Source: Kocuria rosea (GTDB lineage Bacteria > Actinomycetota > Actinomycetes > Actinomycetales > Micrococcaceae). Taken from it: DNA of 64,000 nucleotides. The first letter of the stretch is position 1. Each line of letters begins with the position of its first letter. Where the stretch lies: positions 62,001-126,000 of the forward strand of contig NZ_JAMBOG010000006.1 in NCBI RefSeq assembly GCF_023715525.1. The letters are read 5' to 3'. Of the stretch, positions 1-8,667 are shown in pieces. The notes below the pieces were generated by a model, which worked only from the letters and a program-made list of their open reading frames with translations, had not been told where the DNA came from and ran no database searches. The position numbers were made by a program, and so were the translations under genes.

Positions 1-1
1 C

Positions 2-418
2 GGCACGCCGGTGGAGCTGTCCGAGCAGTTCGTGTGGAACGGGGCGATGCTCACGGGCGTGCCGAACTTCGCGCTGTGCATCGGCTACACCAACGCGTCC
101 TGGACCCTGCGGGCCGACCTGACCCACCGGCTGGTCTGCAAGGTGCTGCGGCACATGGACCGCCACGACGCGGTGGCCGTGGTGCCCCGGCGCGCCGAGG
201 GGATGCGGGAGCACCCGCTGCTGGACCTGAGCTCCGGCTACGTCCGGCGCGCGATCGCGGGCTTCCCCCGCCAGGGGGACCGCCACCCGTGGCGCGTGCG
301 GCAGAACTACCTGCTGGACTCCGCGACCACCCTGCGCACCCCGCTCTCCCGCACCCTCGACCTCGTCCCGCGCACCCGCCGGCGCCGCGGCACCCACCAC
401 CAGGAGGCCCTGGCATGA
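2..418 (+). CDS. Flavin-containing monooxygenase, C-terminal part (5' end outside window)
   Basis: The reading frame is open from the first bases, so only about the last 138 residues are visible. They match the C-terminal part of FAD/NADPH-dependent flavin monooxygenases of the Baeyer-Villiger type: the stretch GVPNFALCIGYTNASWTL, followed by a helix with LTHRLVCKVLRHMD, is the conserved end of that family. The FAD and NADPH Rossmann motifs would lie upstream, outside the window. The stop overlaps the start of the next gene (ATGA at 415-418), so monooxygenase and hydrolase are probably translated together. Such a pair commonly oxidises a ketone to an ester and then hydrolyses it, but the substrate cannot be read from sequence. 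Confidence 0.8.
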   Translation, partial: GTPVELSEQFVWNGAMLTGVPNFALCIGYTNASWTLRADLTHRLVCKVLRHMDRHDAVAVVPRRAEGMREHPLLDLSSGYVRRAIAGFPRQGDRHPWRVRQNYLLDSATTLRTPLSRTLDLVPRTRRRRGTHHQEALA

Positions 419-1338
419 GCGAGCACCCTGCCCCGGACCTCCCGGCGGAGACCACGAACGGGACCACGACGACGGTGCCGGTGGCCGGGCGCCCGGTGCG
501 CATCCGCCTCTCCGGGCCGGCGGACGCCCCGCCCGTCGTGCTGCTGCACGGCATCGGCCGCAGCCTGGAGGACTGGTCGGCCGCCCACGAGCTGCTGGCC
601 CGGGACCACCGGGTGCTCAGCACCGACCTGCCCGGCTTCGGCCTCACCCCGGCGGGGGCGGAGAAGCCGGGGCTGGCGGCGTTCGCGCGCGCCGTGGTCG
701 GCGTGCTCGACGCCGTGGGCGAGGACCGGCCCGTGCACCTGATGGGCAACTCGCTGGGCGGGGCCGTGGCCATGACGGTCGCCGCCGAGCACCCCGAGCG
801 GGTGGCGGGGCTGCTGCTGGCCAACAGCGCGGGCTTCGGCCGCGAGGCCAACGTCTCGCCGATGCCGATGCTCTGGGCCGCGCTGTCCCGGCTGCCCGTG
901 CTCGGCCCCCGCTTCCGGCCCCTCGCGAGGGCGGCCGCGGTGCGCTCCAACCAGAACTGCTTCTTCGACCCGGCCCTCGCCACCCCCCAGCTGCTGCGCC
1001 ACGCCGCGACGGTGGGCTCCCAGCCGGACTTCCGCGCCACGTTCCTCGGCACCTACCGCAGCATCGGGCTGCCGGTGCTCGGCGTGCTCCCCGGCTGGCG
1101 CAAGGACCTGCTGGAGCGGATCCGCGCGTCGGGCGTGCCCGTGCTCGTGGTGTGGGGCGACGCCGACGCCGTGCTGCCCGCTCACCACGCCCGGGCCGCG
1201 GCCGCCGCCCTGCCCGCCGCCCGGCTGCACGTCTTCCCGGACACCGGGCACATGCCGCAGATCGAGCGGACCGAGGAGTTCGTGGCGCTGGCCCGCGAGT
1301 TCGTGGCCGCGGTGGAGGAGTCGCGCCCGGCCGGGTGA
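415..1338 (+). CDS. Alpha/beta hydrolase
   Basis: This is a 307-residue alpha/beta-fold hydrolase. The oxyanion stretch LLHGIGRS lies near residue 45, the nucleophile elbow GNSLGG puts the catalytic serine at about residue 113, the acid is Asp249 in WGDAD, and the base is His279 in DTGHM. The length is normal and no signal peptide is seen, so it should be cytoplasmic. The start is the ATG overlapping the monooxygenase stop; an in-frame upstream extension would run through the monooxygenase and is rejected. The coupling suggests an ester or lactone hydrolase acting on the monooxygenase product, which is inference. Confidence 0.85.
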   Translation: MSEHPAPDLPAETTNGTTTTVPVAGRPVRIRLSGPADAPPVVLLHGIGRSLEDWSAAHELLARDHRVLSTDLPGFGLTPAGAEKPGLAAFARAVVGVLDAVGEDRPVHLMGNSLGGAVAMTVAAEHPERVAGLLLANSAGFGREANVSPMPMLWAALSRLPVLGPRFRPLARAAAVRSNQNCFFDPALATPQLLRHAATVGSQPDFRATFLGTYRSIGLPVLGVLPGWRKDLLERIRASGVPVLVVWGDADAVLPAHHARAAAAALPAARLHVFPDTGHMPQIERTEEFVALAREFVAAVEESRPAG

Positions 1339-1350
1339 CGGGTGCGCGCT

Positions 1351-1398
1351 CCCCTGATCCGCGGCCCCTCGCGCAGGGGAGGGGCCGCGGATCAGGGG
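1351..1398. terminator. Bidirectional hairpin terminator
   Basis: A perfect 20-bp inverted repeat (arms 1351-1370 and 1379-1398) with an 8-nt loop lies between the convergent hydrolase and methyltransferase genes. The right arm contains the stop codon of the minus-strand gene. There is no long T tract, as is usual for GC-rich actinobacterial terminators. Confidence 0.85.
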
Positions 1399-2255
1399 TC
1401 GTGGCGCGGCGGGGTGCCCCCGGCGAACGCGCGCGCCCACGCCGCGTCCTTGTACTGCGCCGGGACCGCCCCGCCCAGCAGCTCGCGCGTGAGCGCCGCG
1501 GCCTCCGGTGAGCCCTCGGCCGGCAGCGCCGCGTGGGACGCGGCCAGCACGATGTTGCCGTAGCGGCGGCCCTTGAGCATCGCCGGATCGGCCACGGCCG
1601 CGACGTGCTCGAACACCGCGGACAGCGCCGCCAACTCGGCCCGGGCCCCGGCGAGGTCCCGGGTGTCGCCGCAGTTGAGCACGTACAGCCCGCCCGGGGC
1701 CAGCACCCGCTCCACGTGGCGGACGAACTCCACCGTGGTCAGGGGCTCCGGCGTCACGGCGCCCGCGAACACGTCCCGGACCACGACGTCGCGCGTGGCG
1801 GGGGTCAGCGACTCGGTCACCGCCCGGGCCTCCCCCACCCGGATCCGCAGCAGCGGGGCGCGCGGGAGGTCGAACCACGTCCGGACCAGCTCGGCGAGCC
1901 GGCCGTCCAGCTCGACCACGACCTGGCGCGCCGCCGGGTGGGCGTGCGCGAAGAAGCGCGCCAGCGAGCAGGCGCCCCCGCCGAGGTGCAGCACCCGCAG
2001 CGCCGCCGGGTCCAGGTGCGCGGCGACGTGGGCGTCCACGAGCGCGGCGATCCAGCGCATGTACTCGAAGTCCAGGCGCTCGGGGTGCTCGGGGTCCACG
2101 TGGGAGGAGGGCACGCCGTTGACGTGCAGCACCCAGGAGCCGGGCGCGTACTCGTCCGGGACGAGCTCGGCGGTGCCGGTGGAGATCTCGTAGGTGCCGG
2201 CCGCGGGGCCGGCGGACGGCGGCGCGTCCGGCGCCCGCCTGGACCGGCGGCTCAC
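1392..2255 (-). CDS. Spermidine synthase-like SAM-dependent methyltransferase
   Basis: About 287 residues of the spermidine synthase-like class I methyltransferase fold. LHLGGGACSLARFF near residue 100 is the SAM-binding glycine-rich loop, followed by VVELD (acidic end of beta 2) and VVVRDVFAG (motif equivalent to the catalytic D-region). Actinobacteria carry many such proteins without polyamine synthesis, so the true acceptor is unknown. The GTG at 2253-2255 is chosen as start because it overlaps the TGA of the upstream acetyltransferase (GTGA); a longer reading frame would run into that gene. It ends inside the terminator hairpin. Confidence 0.7.
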   Translation of the reverse strand: MSRRSRRAPDAPPSAGPAAGTYEISTGTAELVPDEYAPGSWVLHVNGVPSSHVDPEHPERLDFEYMRWIAALVDAHVAAHLDPAALRVLHLGGGACSLARFFAHAHPAARQVVVELDGRLAELVRTWFDLPRAPLLRIRVGEARAVTESLTPATRDVVVRDVFAGAVTPEPLTTVEFVRHVERVLAPGGLYVLNCGDTRDLAGARAELAALSAVFEHVAAVADPAMLKGRRYGNIVLAASHAALPAEGSPEAAALTRELLGGAVPAQYKDAAWARAFAGGTPPRHDP

Positions 2256-2773
2256 GCGGCGCCCGTCCGCACCATCCGGTGCATGTGCTGGCCCGCCCAG
2301 GGCCCGCCGGCCGGGAACGACTCGTCCAGGGGACGGAAGCCGTGCTTGGCGTAGAACCGCTCGGCGCGGGGGTTGCCGTCCATGATCCACAGGTAGGCGT
2401 CCGCCGGGCCGAGCGCGGCCTCCAGCAGAGCCGCGCCGAGGCCCGTGCCGTGGGTCGCCGCGAGCGTGTAGAGCTGGAACAGCTGCAGCGGCAGGACGGG
2501 GGCGGGCACCCCGGCCCTGGCCTCCCACGCCGCGGGAGCCGGTCCGGCCGCGGCCAGGCCGAGGGGGGCGCCGTCGTCGCCGACGGCCAGGAGGGTACGC
2601 ACGCCCGGGTCGGCGAGGAGCGCGCGGTCGTAGCCGGCCGCGCGCCCGGCCGCGGCGTGCTGCCGCTCGGCGAACGCGTCGCCGAAGAGCGGCCGGTAGG
2701 TCTCGTCGAGGCAGCGCCGGTGCAGGGCGGACCACGCCGCGGCGTCGGAGGCGTCCGCGGCCCGCACGTGCAC
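2252..2773 (-). CDS. GNAT family N-acetyltransferase
   Basis: A GCN5-related acetyltransferase of about 173 residues. The acetyl-CoA binding loop is in the segment LYTLAATHGTGLGAALL (R/Q-x-x-G-x-G/A type), and WIMDGNPRAERFYAKHGF is the typical N-x-x-A-x-x-F-Y-x-x-x-G-F ending of the domain. The acceptor is unknown. No ATG fits; the GTG at 2771-2773 is the first good candidate that does not overlap the upstream gene, and a GTG two codons further in is possible. It sits in a minus-strand series with the thiamine-binding protein and the methyltransferase. Confidence 0.7.
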   Translation of the reverse strand: MHVRAADASDAAAWSALHRRCLDETYRPLFGDAFAERQHAAAGRAAGYDRALLADPGVRTLLAVGDDGAPLGLAAAGPAPAAWEARAGVPAPVLPLQLFQLYTLAATHGTGLGAALLEAALGPADAYLWIMDGNPRAERFYAKHGFRPLDESFPAGGPWAGQHMHRMVRTGAA

Positions 2774-2790
2774 GGTGGTCGCGGAGCGGG

Positions 2791-3108
2791 TCAGGACTCG
2801 ATCGCCTGCCGCTGGATCGCGGCCTCGAGCCGCTCGACCTTGCCGCTGAGCTCGCCCGTGCGCCCCGGGCGGATGTCGGCCTTGAGGACGAGGGAGACGC
2901 GGGGGCCGAAGGCGCCCACCGCCTCGGTGGCGCGCTTGACGACGTCCATCACCTCGTCCCACTCCCCCTCGAGGGTCGTGAACATGGCATCGGTCTGATT
3001 CGGCAGTCCGGACTCGCGGACGACGCGGACGGCGGCGGCGACGGCGTCGTGCACGGACCCGCTCGAGTCCGCACCGCCCGTCGGGGAGACGGAGAAGGCA
3101 ACCAGCAT
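2791..3108 (-). CDS. Thiamine-binding protein of the MTH1187/YkoF-like family
   Basis: A small cytoplasmic protein of 105 residues beginning MLVAFSVSPTGG. The pattern of an early beta strand, the middle segment GLPNQTDAMFTTLEGEWDEVMDVV, and a late VSLVLKADIRPG strand is typical of the MTH1187/YqgV-like thiamine-binding fold. The family is usually linked to thiamine or hydroxymethylpyrimidine handling, but no thiamine gene lies nearby. The ATG at 3106-3108 matches the family start; an upstream in-frame methionine adds unrelated sequence. Confidence 0.7.
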   Translation of the reverse strand: MLVAFSVSPTGGADSSGSVHDAVAAAVRVVRESGLPNQTDAMFTTLEGEWDEVMDVVKRATEAVGAFGPRVSLVLKADIRPGRTGELSGKVERLEAAIQRQAIES

Positions 3109-3217
3109 GCCCCCAGTCTCCCACCCGGGGCGGGTCCGCGACACCCCGCGCCGCACCCCGCGCGGAGTCCCGGGGACGGCGACGGCCCCGTCCCCGGTCC
3201 GGCCGGTGGGCGGACCC

Positions 3218-3223
3218 TAGACT
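3218..3223 (+). promoter_or_regulatory. Candidate -10 box (TAGACT) for pta
   Basis: TAGACT fits the actinobacterial TAnnnT -10 consensus and stands 47 bases before the pta start codon, in a spot otherwise almost pure G/C. No clear -35 hexamer is seen. A GGAGGA ribosome site at 3257-3262 follows. Confidence 0.4.
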
Positions 3224-3270
3224 GGGACCAGCACGCCCGCCCCGAGCCCGCCCATCGGAGGACGCCCGCC

Positions 3271-5364
3271 ATGACCCAAGGCATCTACGTCAGCGCCATG
3301 ACACCGCAGTCCGGCAAGTCGCTCGTGGTCCTGGGGCTCGCCGACTCCCTCTTCCGCAAGACCGACCGCCTGGGCTACTTCCGCCCCGTCCACCTCGGCG
3401 CGACGCCGGCGGACGACCCCATGCTCCAGCTGATGAAGCGCAACTTCGGGCTCAAGGACGAGCGCTGCCGCGGGGGCCTGTCCCTGGCACGGACCCGTGA
3501 GCTGCTCGCGGCCGGGAACCACGACGAGCTCGACGCGACGGCCGTGAGCGTCTACGCCGAGATGGCCCGGCACTGCGACGTGGTCGTGGTGGACGGGACC
3601 GACATGCTGGCCCACAACGCGGCCACCGCGGAGTTCGACATGAACGCCCGGATGGCCAACAACCTCGGCGCCTCCGTCCTCGCCGTGATCGGCGCCGACG
3701 AGGCGGAGAGCCCCGACGACGTGCTCAACGCGATCGAGGTCTCCCGCGCCGAGCTCCACCAGGCCGGGTGCGACATCTACGCCGTCATCGTCAACCGGGC
3801 GCGGCCCGAGTGGGTGGACCGGCTCACCGCCCACGCCGCGCGCGGGGTGCGCGGTCTGCCGGTCTACGTCATCTCCGAGAACCCGGCCGTGGCCGCGCCC
3901 ACGGTCGCCGAGCTGCGGGACGCGCACGGGTTCGGCACCGGCCCGGCGCAGGTCTCCCTGGACCGCGACGTCAGGGGCGTGAAGGTCGCGGCCATGACCG
4001 TGGGCCACTACCTCGACCAGCTCGCCGACGGCGACTTCGTCATCACGCCCGGGGACCGGGCCGACATCGTGGTCGCCTCCCTGGCCTCGGCCCTCTCCCC
4101 CGCCCTGCCCGTCCCCTCGGGGATGCTCCTGACCGGCGGCTTCACCACCGAGGGACGGATCCAGGAGCTCACGGCCGCCGCACCCTTCCCCGTGCTGACC
4201 ACGGAGCTCGACACCTACAGCGCCGCGCGGGCGGTCTCCCGCGCCCGCGGCACCCTCTCGGGCGCGCACCCCCGCAAGGTGGCGGCCGCCCTGGGCGAGT
4301 GGGCCCGCCGCGTGGACGGCCAGGAGCTCGTGAGCCGGCTCGACCTGCCCCGCCCCGCCCGGCGCACCCCCCTGCGCTTCCTGCACGAGCTCGTCGAAGC
4401 CGCCCGCGCCGACCGGAAGAACATCGTCCTGCCCGAGGGCGAGGACCCCCGCATCCTGCGCGCCGCGGAGATGATCCACCGCCGCAACTTCTGCGACCTC
4501 ACCGTCCTCGGCGACCCCGGGAGGATCGCGCAGCTGTGCCAGACCGAGGGCATCAACCTCGACTTCGACGAGGACGGGCTCACGCTCATCGACTTCGAGC
4601 ACGACGAGGTCCTGCGGGAGAAGTACGCCGACGAGTACGTGCGGCTGCGCGCGCACAAGGGCGTGCAGAAGGAGGCGGCGCTCGAGCGGATGCTCGACGG
4701 CTCCTACTTCGGCACCATGATGGTGCAGACGGGCGACGTGGACGGCATGGTCTCCGGGGCGGCCCACACCACCGCCAACACCATCCGCCCGGCCCTCGAG
4801 TTCGTGAAGACCGCCGAGGGCGTGAAGATCGTCTCCTCGGTGTTCTTCATGCTCCTCGCCGACCGCGTCCTCGTCTACGGCGACTGCGCCGTGAACCCGA
4901 ACCCGGACGAGCAGCAGCTCGCGGACATCGCGCTCGCCTCCGCCCGCACCGCCCGCCGGTTCGGGGTGGAGCCCAAGGTCGCGATGCTCTCCTACTCGAC
5001 CGGCGGCTCGGGCTCCGGCCAGGACGTCGACAAGGTGCGCGCGGCCACCGAGATCGTCCGCAGCATGCACCCCGACTTCGAGGTCGAGGGCCCGATCCAG
5101 TACGACGCCGCGGTCGACGCCTCCATCGCCGCCTCCAAGCTCCCCGGCTCGGCCGTGGCCGGGCAGGCCACCGTGTTCGTCTTCCCGGACCTGAACACGG
5201 GCAACAACACGTACAAGGCCGTCCAGCAGTCCGCGGGCGCCGTGGCCGTCGGCCCGGTCCTGCAGGGGCTGCGCAAGCCCGTCAACGACCTCTCCCGCGG
5301 CTGCACCGTGGACGACATCGTCAACACGGTCGCGATCACCGCGATCCAGGCCCAGAGCATGTAG
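3271..5364 (+). CDS. pta: Phosphate acetyltransferase, long form
   Basis: A 697-residue phosphotransacetylase that interconverts acetyl-CoA and acetyl phosphate in the cytoplasm. The N-terminal third is the BioD-like/DRTGG regulatory region (MTQGIYVSAMTPQSGKS is a degenerate P-loop). The C-terminal half, from about residue 370, is the catalytic PTA domain, with NIVLPEGEDPRI, SYSTGGSGSG and PDLNTGNNTYKAVQ, and length is normal for the long form. The ATG follows GGAGGA by 8 bases. ackA begins 46 bases downstream on the same strand, giving the standard acetate overflow and acetate assimilation pair. Confidence 0.97.
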   Translation: MTQGIYVSAMTPQSGKSLVVLGLADSLFRKTDRLGYFRPVHLGATPADDPMLQLMKRNFGLKDERCRGGLSLARTRELLAAGNHDELDATAVSVYAEMARHCDVVVVDGTDMLAHNAATAEFDMNARMANNLGASVLAVIGADEAESPDDVLNAIEVSRAELHQAGCDIYAVIVNRARPEWVDRLTAHAARGVRGLPVYVISENPAVAAPTVAELRDAHGFGTGPAQVSLDRDVRGVKVAAMTVGHYLDQLADGDFVITPGDRADIVVASLASALSPALPVPSGMLLTGGFTTEGRIQELTAAAPFPVLTTELDTYSAARAVSRARGTLSGAHPRKVAAALGEWARRVDGQELVSRLDLPRPARRTPLRFLHELVEAARADRKNIVLPEGEDPRILRAAEMIHRRNFCDLTVLGDPGRIAQLCQTEGINLDFDEDGLTLIDFEHDEVLREKYADEYVRLRAHKGVQKEAALERMLDGSYFGTMMVQTGDVDGMVSGAAHTTANTIRPALEFVKTAEGVKIVSSVFFMLLADRVLVYGDCAVNPNPDEQQLADIALASARTARRFGVEPKVAMLSYSTGGSGSGQDVDKVRAATEIVRSMHPDFEVEGPIQYDAAVDASIAASKLPGSAVAGQATVFVFPDLNTGNNTYKAVQQSAGAVAVGPVLQGLRKPVNDLSRGCTVDDIVNTVAITAIQAQSM

Positions 5365-5410
5365 TCCACCACCCGCCGTCCCCGCCCCGCCGTCCCCAGG
5401 GAGTTCGCCC

Positions 5411-6646
5411 ATGCTGGTCCTCGTCGTCAACTGCGGCTCGTCCTCGCTCAAGTACCAGGTCCGGGAGGTCGTGGCCGTCCCGGACGTCGAGCCGCAGCCC
5501 TACACCTCGACCATGCCGGCCCTGGACGAGAACGTCCCGCTGGAGGTCGCCACCCGGGGGGAGGTGGGCGGCGAGGTGCTGGCCTCCGGGCTGGTCGAGA
5601 ACATCGGCGGGCCCGGGATCCGCGACCACACGCAGGCCCTCGAGCTGCTGGCCGAGCGGCTCGAGGAGGAGCTGGCCGGGCGCACGATCGACGCCGCGGG
5701 CCACCGGGTGGTGCACGGCGGGGAGCGCTTCTCCGCCCCGGTGCTGGTCAACAACGAGATCATCCGGGAGATCGAGCGCCTGGCCCCGCTGGCCCCGCTG
5801 CACAACCCCGCGGCCGTGCTGGGGCTGCGCGCCGTGCAGCGGACGTGGCCGCACCTGCCGCAGGTCTGCGTGTTCGACACCGCCTTCCACCGCACCATGC
5901 CCGAGCACGTCTGGCGCTACGCCATTCCCGAGGACATGTACACCCGCTACGGGATCCGCCGCTACGGCTTCCACGGCACCTCCCACGACTACGTGACCGG
6001 ACAGGCCGCACAGTTCCTGGGCGTCGCGCGTGATCAGTTCGCCGCCGTCGTCGCCCACCTGGGCAACGGCGCCTCCGTGACCGCGATCAAGGACGGGCGC
6101 TCCTACGACACCTCCATGGGCTACACCCCGCTGGCGGGCCTCGTGATGGGCACGCGCTCCGGGGACCTCGACCCGTCCGTGGTCACGGCCATCATGCGCC
6201 GGGACCCCGCCGCGGACCCGGAGACGCTCGACGCCATGCTCAACAAGGAGTCCGGGCTCAAGGCGATCGCCGGCGACCACGACATGCGCGCCGTCCAGGA
6301 GGCCGCGGACGCCGGTGACGAGCGCGCGGAGCTGGCCCTGGAGATGGCCGCCTACCGCCTGGCGAAGTACGTCGGCGGCTACCACGTGGCCGTGGGCGGG
6401 ACGCAGGCCCTCGTGTTCACGGCCGGGATCGGCGAGAACGCCGCCCCGTTCCGCCGGCGCGTGTGCGAGCGGCTGGGCGCCCTCGGCATCACGGTCGACG
6501 ACGACGCCAACGCCGTCCGCTCCCCCGAGGTGCGCCGCATCTCCGCCCCGGGCTCCGCCGTGGAGGTGCTCGTGGTGCCGACCGACGAGGAGCGGGCGAT
6601 CGCCGAGGCGACCGCGGCCCTGGTCGACCGCCGCCGCAGCCGCTAG
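5411..6646 (+). CDS. ackA: Acetate kinase
   Basis: A 411-residue acetate kinase converting acetyl phosphate and ADP to acetate and ATP. Family hallmarks are present: the N-terminal VLVVNCGSSSLKY, HRVVHGG, FDTAFH, YGFHGTSHDYV, HLGNGAS and GMTPLEG-like GYTPLAGLVMGTRSGDLDP, and the late VFTAGIGENAA. It is co-directional with pta and probably co-transcribed. The stop codon TAG (6644-6646) lies within the duplicated target site of the downstream insertion sequence, so the insertion changed the 3' untranslated region and any terminator but not the protein. Confidence 0.97.
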   Translation: MLVLVVNCGSSSLKYQVREVVAVPDVEPQPYTSTMPALDENVPLEVATRGEVGGEVLASGLVENIGGPGIRDHTQALELLAERLEEELAGRTIDAAGHRVVHGGERFSAPVLVNNEIIREIERLAPLAPLHNPAAVLGLRAVQRTWPHLPQVCVFDTAFHRTMPEHVWRYAIPEDMYTRYGIRRYGFHGTSHDYVTGQAAQFLGVARDQFAAVVAHLGNGASVTAIKDGRSYDTSMGYTPLAGLVMGTRSGDLDPSVVTAIMRRDPAADPETLDAMLNKESGLKAIAGDHDMRAVQEAADAGDERAELALEMAAYRLAKYVGGYHVAVGGTQALVFTAGIGENAAPFRRRVCERLGALGITVDDDANAVRSPEVRRISAPGSAVEVLVVPTDEERAIAEATAALVDRRRSR

Positions 6647-6647
6647 C
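6642..6647. repeat. Left copy of 6-bp target site duplication (GCTAGC)
   Basis: GCTAGC directly precedes the left TGT end of the IS481-type element and recurs directly after the right ACA end at 7732-7737. The target matches the NCTAGN preference reported for IS481 itself. The copy contains the ackA stop codon. Confidence 0.85.
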
Positions 6648-7731
6648 TGTACCCGGGCAGGGGATTGGTAGCGCGGTGTTGACGTGAGGAGAGCCTCCGG
6701 GTGGGGTGTGGCTTGTCGAAGGCCCACATCCACCACGGAGGCTCCCATGTCCCACGGTAATGCCCGCACCACCGTCCACGGCAGGCTCCTGATCGTGCAG
6801 CGCCACCAGGCCGGGATGCCCAAGGCCCACATCGCCGCGGCCATGGGTGTGTCCCGCAAGTGCGTGGCGACCTGGATCGCCCGCTACGAGCACGAGGGTG
6901 AGGCCGGCCTCCACGACCGGTCCTGTCGCCCGCACACCACCCCGACCCGCACCCGACCCGAGGTCGAGCAGCAGGTGCTGGCGCTGCGCCGCACCACCCG
7001 GCGGGGTCAGGACTGGCTCGGCCCCGAACTCGGGATGGCCCCCAGGACCGTGGGACGGGTCCTGCGCCGCCACCGGGTCCCGTACCTGCGGGAGCTGGAC
7101 CGGCTCACCGGGGCGGTCATCCGGGCCTCGAAGGCCACCGCGGTGCGCTACGAACGCGACCGGCCCGGGGAGCTGGTGCACATGGACGCCGAAGTTGCTC
7201 GGCCGGATCCCTGACGGTGGCGGGTGGCGGGCTCACGGGCGAGCCGGCAGCCGCCTCGGGCGGGACCGCAGCACCCGGGTGGGGTTCGACTACGTCCACT
7301 CACTGGTCGATGACTACTCCCGTCTGGCCTACTCCGAGGTCCTGGCCGATGAGAAGGGCACCACCTGTGCAGGGTTCCTGGCCCGGGCCGCGGCCTACTT
7401 CGCCGCCCATGGCATCCCCCGGATCGAGCGGGTGATGACCGACAACGCCTGGGCCTACCGCCATTCCACGGCCGTGCGCGAGGTCATCACTACCCTGGGC
7501 GCGAGGCAGGTGTTCATCCGCCCGCACTGTCCCTGGCAGAACGGGAAGGTGGAGCGGTTCAACCGCACCCTGGCCACCGAGTGGGCCTACCGGCAGGTCT
7601 TCACCAGCAACGACGAACGCGCCGCGGCCCTTGCCCCGTGGCTCGAGCACTACAACACTGGCAGGCGTCACAGCGCACTCGGAGGCCACCCGCCGATCAG
7701 CCGCCTGCGACCAACCCAGTGACCGGGTACA
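6648..7731 (+). mobile_element. IS481-family insertion sequence
   Basis: A 1084-bp element bounded by TGT...ACA. The termini form an imperfect inverted repeat: TGTACCCGG is identical at both ends, and about 20 of the first 26 positions match. It is flanked by a perfect 6-bp direct repeat GCTAGC. It carries one transposase gene on the plus strand, interrupted by a frameshift. The intact ends and exact target duplication point to a fairly recent simple transposition immediately after ackA. Confidence 0.92.
6747..7722 (+). pseudogene. IS481-family transposase, frameshifted
   Basis: Two frames together encode one DDE transposase of about 325 residues. The first part starts at the ATG at 6747, has an N-terminal helix-turn-helix (KAHIAAAMGVSRKCVATWI) and ends with the first catalytic Asp in ELVHMD before an early stop at 7212-7214. 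The second part continues one frame over from about 7192 with LGRIPDGGGWR, the second Asp in MTDNAWAY and the Glu in NGKVERFNRTL. The data fit one extra base near 7191. Restoring the frame needs a +1 shift, not the -1 slippage used by some insertion sequences, so inactivation or an assembly error is more likely than programmed frameshifting. Confidence 0.85.
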
Positions 7732-7737
7732 GCTAGC
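7732..7737. repeat. Right copy of 6-bp target site duplication (GCTAGC)
   Basis: Direct repeat of 6642-6647, immediately after the right end of the insertion sequence. Confidence 0.85.
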
Positions 7738-7855
7738 CGGGCGCCCCCAGGACGGCACGCCGCTGACCGGACCGGCGGCGTGCGCCTCGTGGACCGGGGC
7801 CCGTGGCCCCGGGGCGTCAGCGCGAGGTGCTGGAGGCCCGGCCGCCCCGACCGCC

Positions 7856-8477
7856 CGGCCGCCCCGGTGATGAACACCGGCTTGCGCCCGACCCGGTCGG
7901 CGACCATGGCCGCCGCGGGGATCGCGAGCAGGGCCACGGCGTTGGCGATGACGGAGACCCAGAGCATGCTCGAGCGCTCCAGGCCCACCACGGAGGTGGC
8001 GAAGGACAGCGACCACACCAGGAACACCACGTTGACGGTGTTGATCATCGCCGCGCACGCGATCCGGGCCACGGCGCTCTTGTGGTGCTTCAGCATCAGC
8101 GACAGCGGGGTGGCCGGCTTCCGCCCCGGCAGCCCGGCGCGGGCCTGGACGAAGGCGGGCGGCTCCTCCAGGTGGCGGCGGATCAGGTAGGCCACGACCA
8201 CCACGACGGCGGAGAGCCAGAACGGGACCCGCCAGCCCCAGCTGAACAGCTGCTCCTCGGTGAGGACCAGGGTGAAGGGGATGAACACGGCCGTGGCCAG
8301 CAGGATCGCCACCGCCGGGGAGGTCTCGGCGGGGAAGAACAGGTGGTTGAGCACCAGCGCGGCGGCGGTGCCGTAGACGGCGAAGTCGTAGTACTCCAGG
8401 GCCGAATCGATCCAGCTGGCCAGGGCCGCCCTCTTCGGCGTCTTGACATGGGCGGCCGATGGTGAGGCGTGGGCCAT
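7856..8477 (-). pseudogene. Decayed MHS-type major facilitator (metabolite:H+ symporter)
   Basis: The start is recognisable as a metabolite:H+ symporter: ASWIDSALEYYDFAVYGTAAA, NHLFFPAE, then SWGWRVPFWLSAV, RRHLEEPPAF and ADRVGRKPVFITG. Two lesions are visible. Between the TM2-like PAVAILLA and the TM5-like ATAVFIPF (around 8300) roughly 110 residues, including the loop 2-3 signature, are missing in frame. After VFITG (about 7860) homology stops, so the last half-dozen helices are lost and the frame runs out into the insertion sequence. The ATG at 8475-8477 is preceded by AGGG. It faces an IclR regulator, as in functional catabolic loci. Confidence 0.8.
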
Positions 8478-8590
8478 CACGGGACCCTTCACTCGGAGGT
8501 CTGGTGGTCGGGAAGGAGGGGCGGCAGGAGGCCCGGCGCTCACGCCCGGGATCAGGAGAGGCGCCCGGAAGCACCTTCCACCTTGTTCTC

Positions 8591-8630
8591 ACATGTTGGC
8601 AATAATTGCTGTACATTGGACTATCGGAAT
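8591..8630. promoter_or_regulatory. AT-rich divergent promoter/operator region of the iclR locus
   Basis: This is one of the few AT-rich patches in the window, between the decayed symporter and iclR. TTGGCA at 8596-8601 could be a -35 box, with a weak -10-like GACTAT 17 bases later. CAAT and ATTG half-sites flank the centre, as expected for an IclR-type operator. No transcription start can be fixed. Confidence 0.35.
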
Positions 8631-8667
8631 GATCCGCATCACACCCGGCGCCAAGGGAGGAACCGCG

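Noticed and set aside
1392-2735. A 447-residue single protein joining acetyltransferase and methyltransferase regions
   Set aside because: The N-terminal part is the acetyltransferase gene read in the wrong frame; the GTGA overlap at 2252-2255 gives two normal-length proteins.
3217-5451. Very long open frames antisense to pta-ackA and many similar ones elsewhere
   Set aside because: They mirror real genes; GC-rich third positions remove stops on the opposite strand. No family motifs, ribosome sites or sensible composition.
7668-7855. Continuation of the symporter frame into the insertion sequence
   Set aside because: After VFITG the translated sequence is arginine/glycine-rich noise without membrane helices, so it is not part of the protein family.
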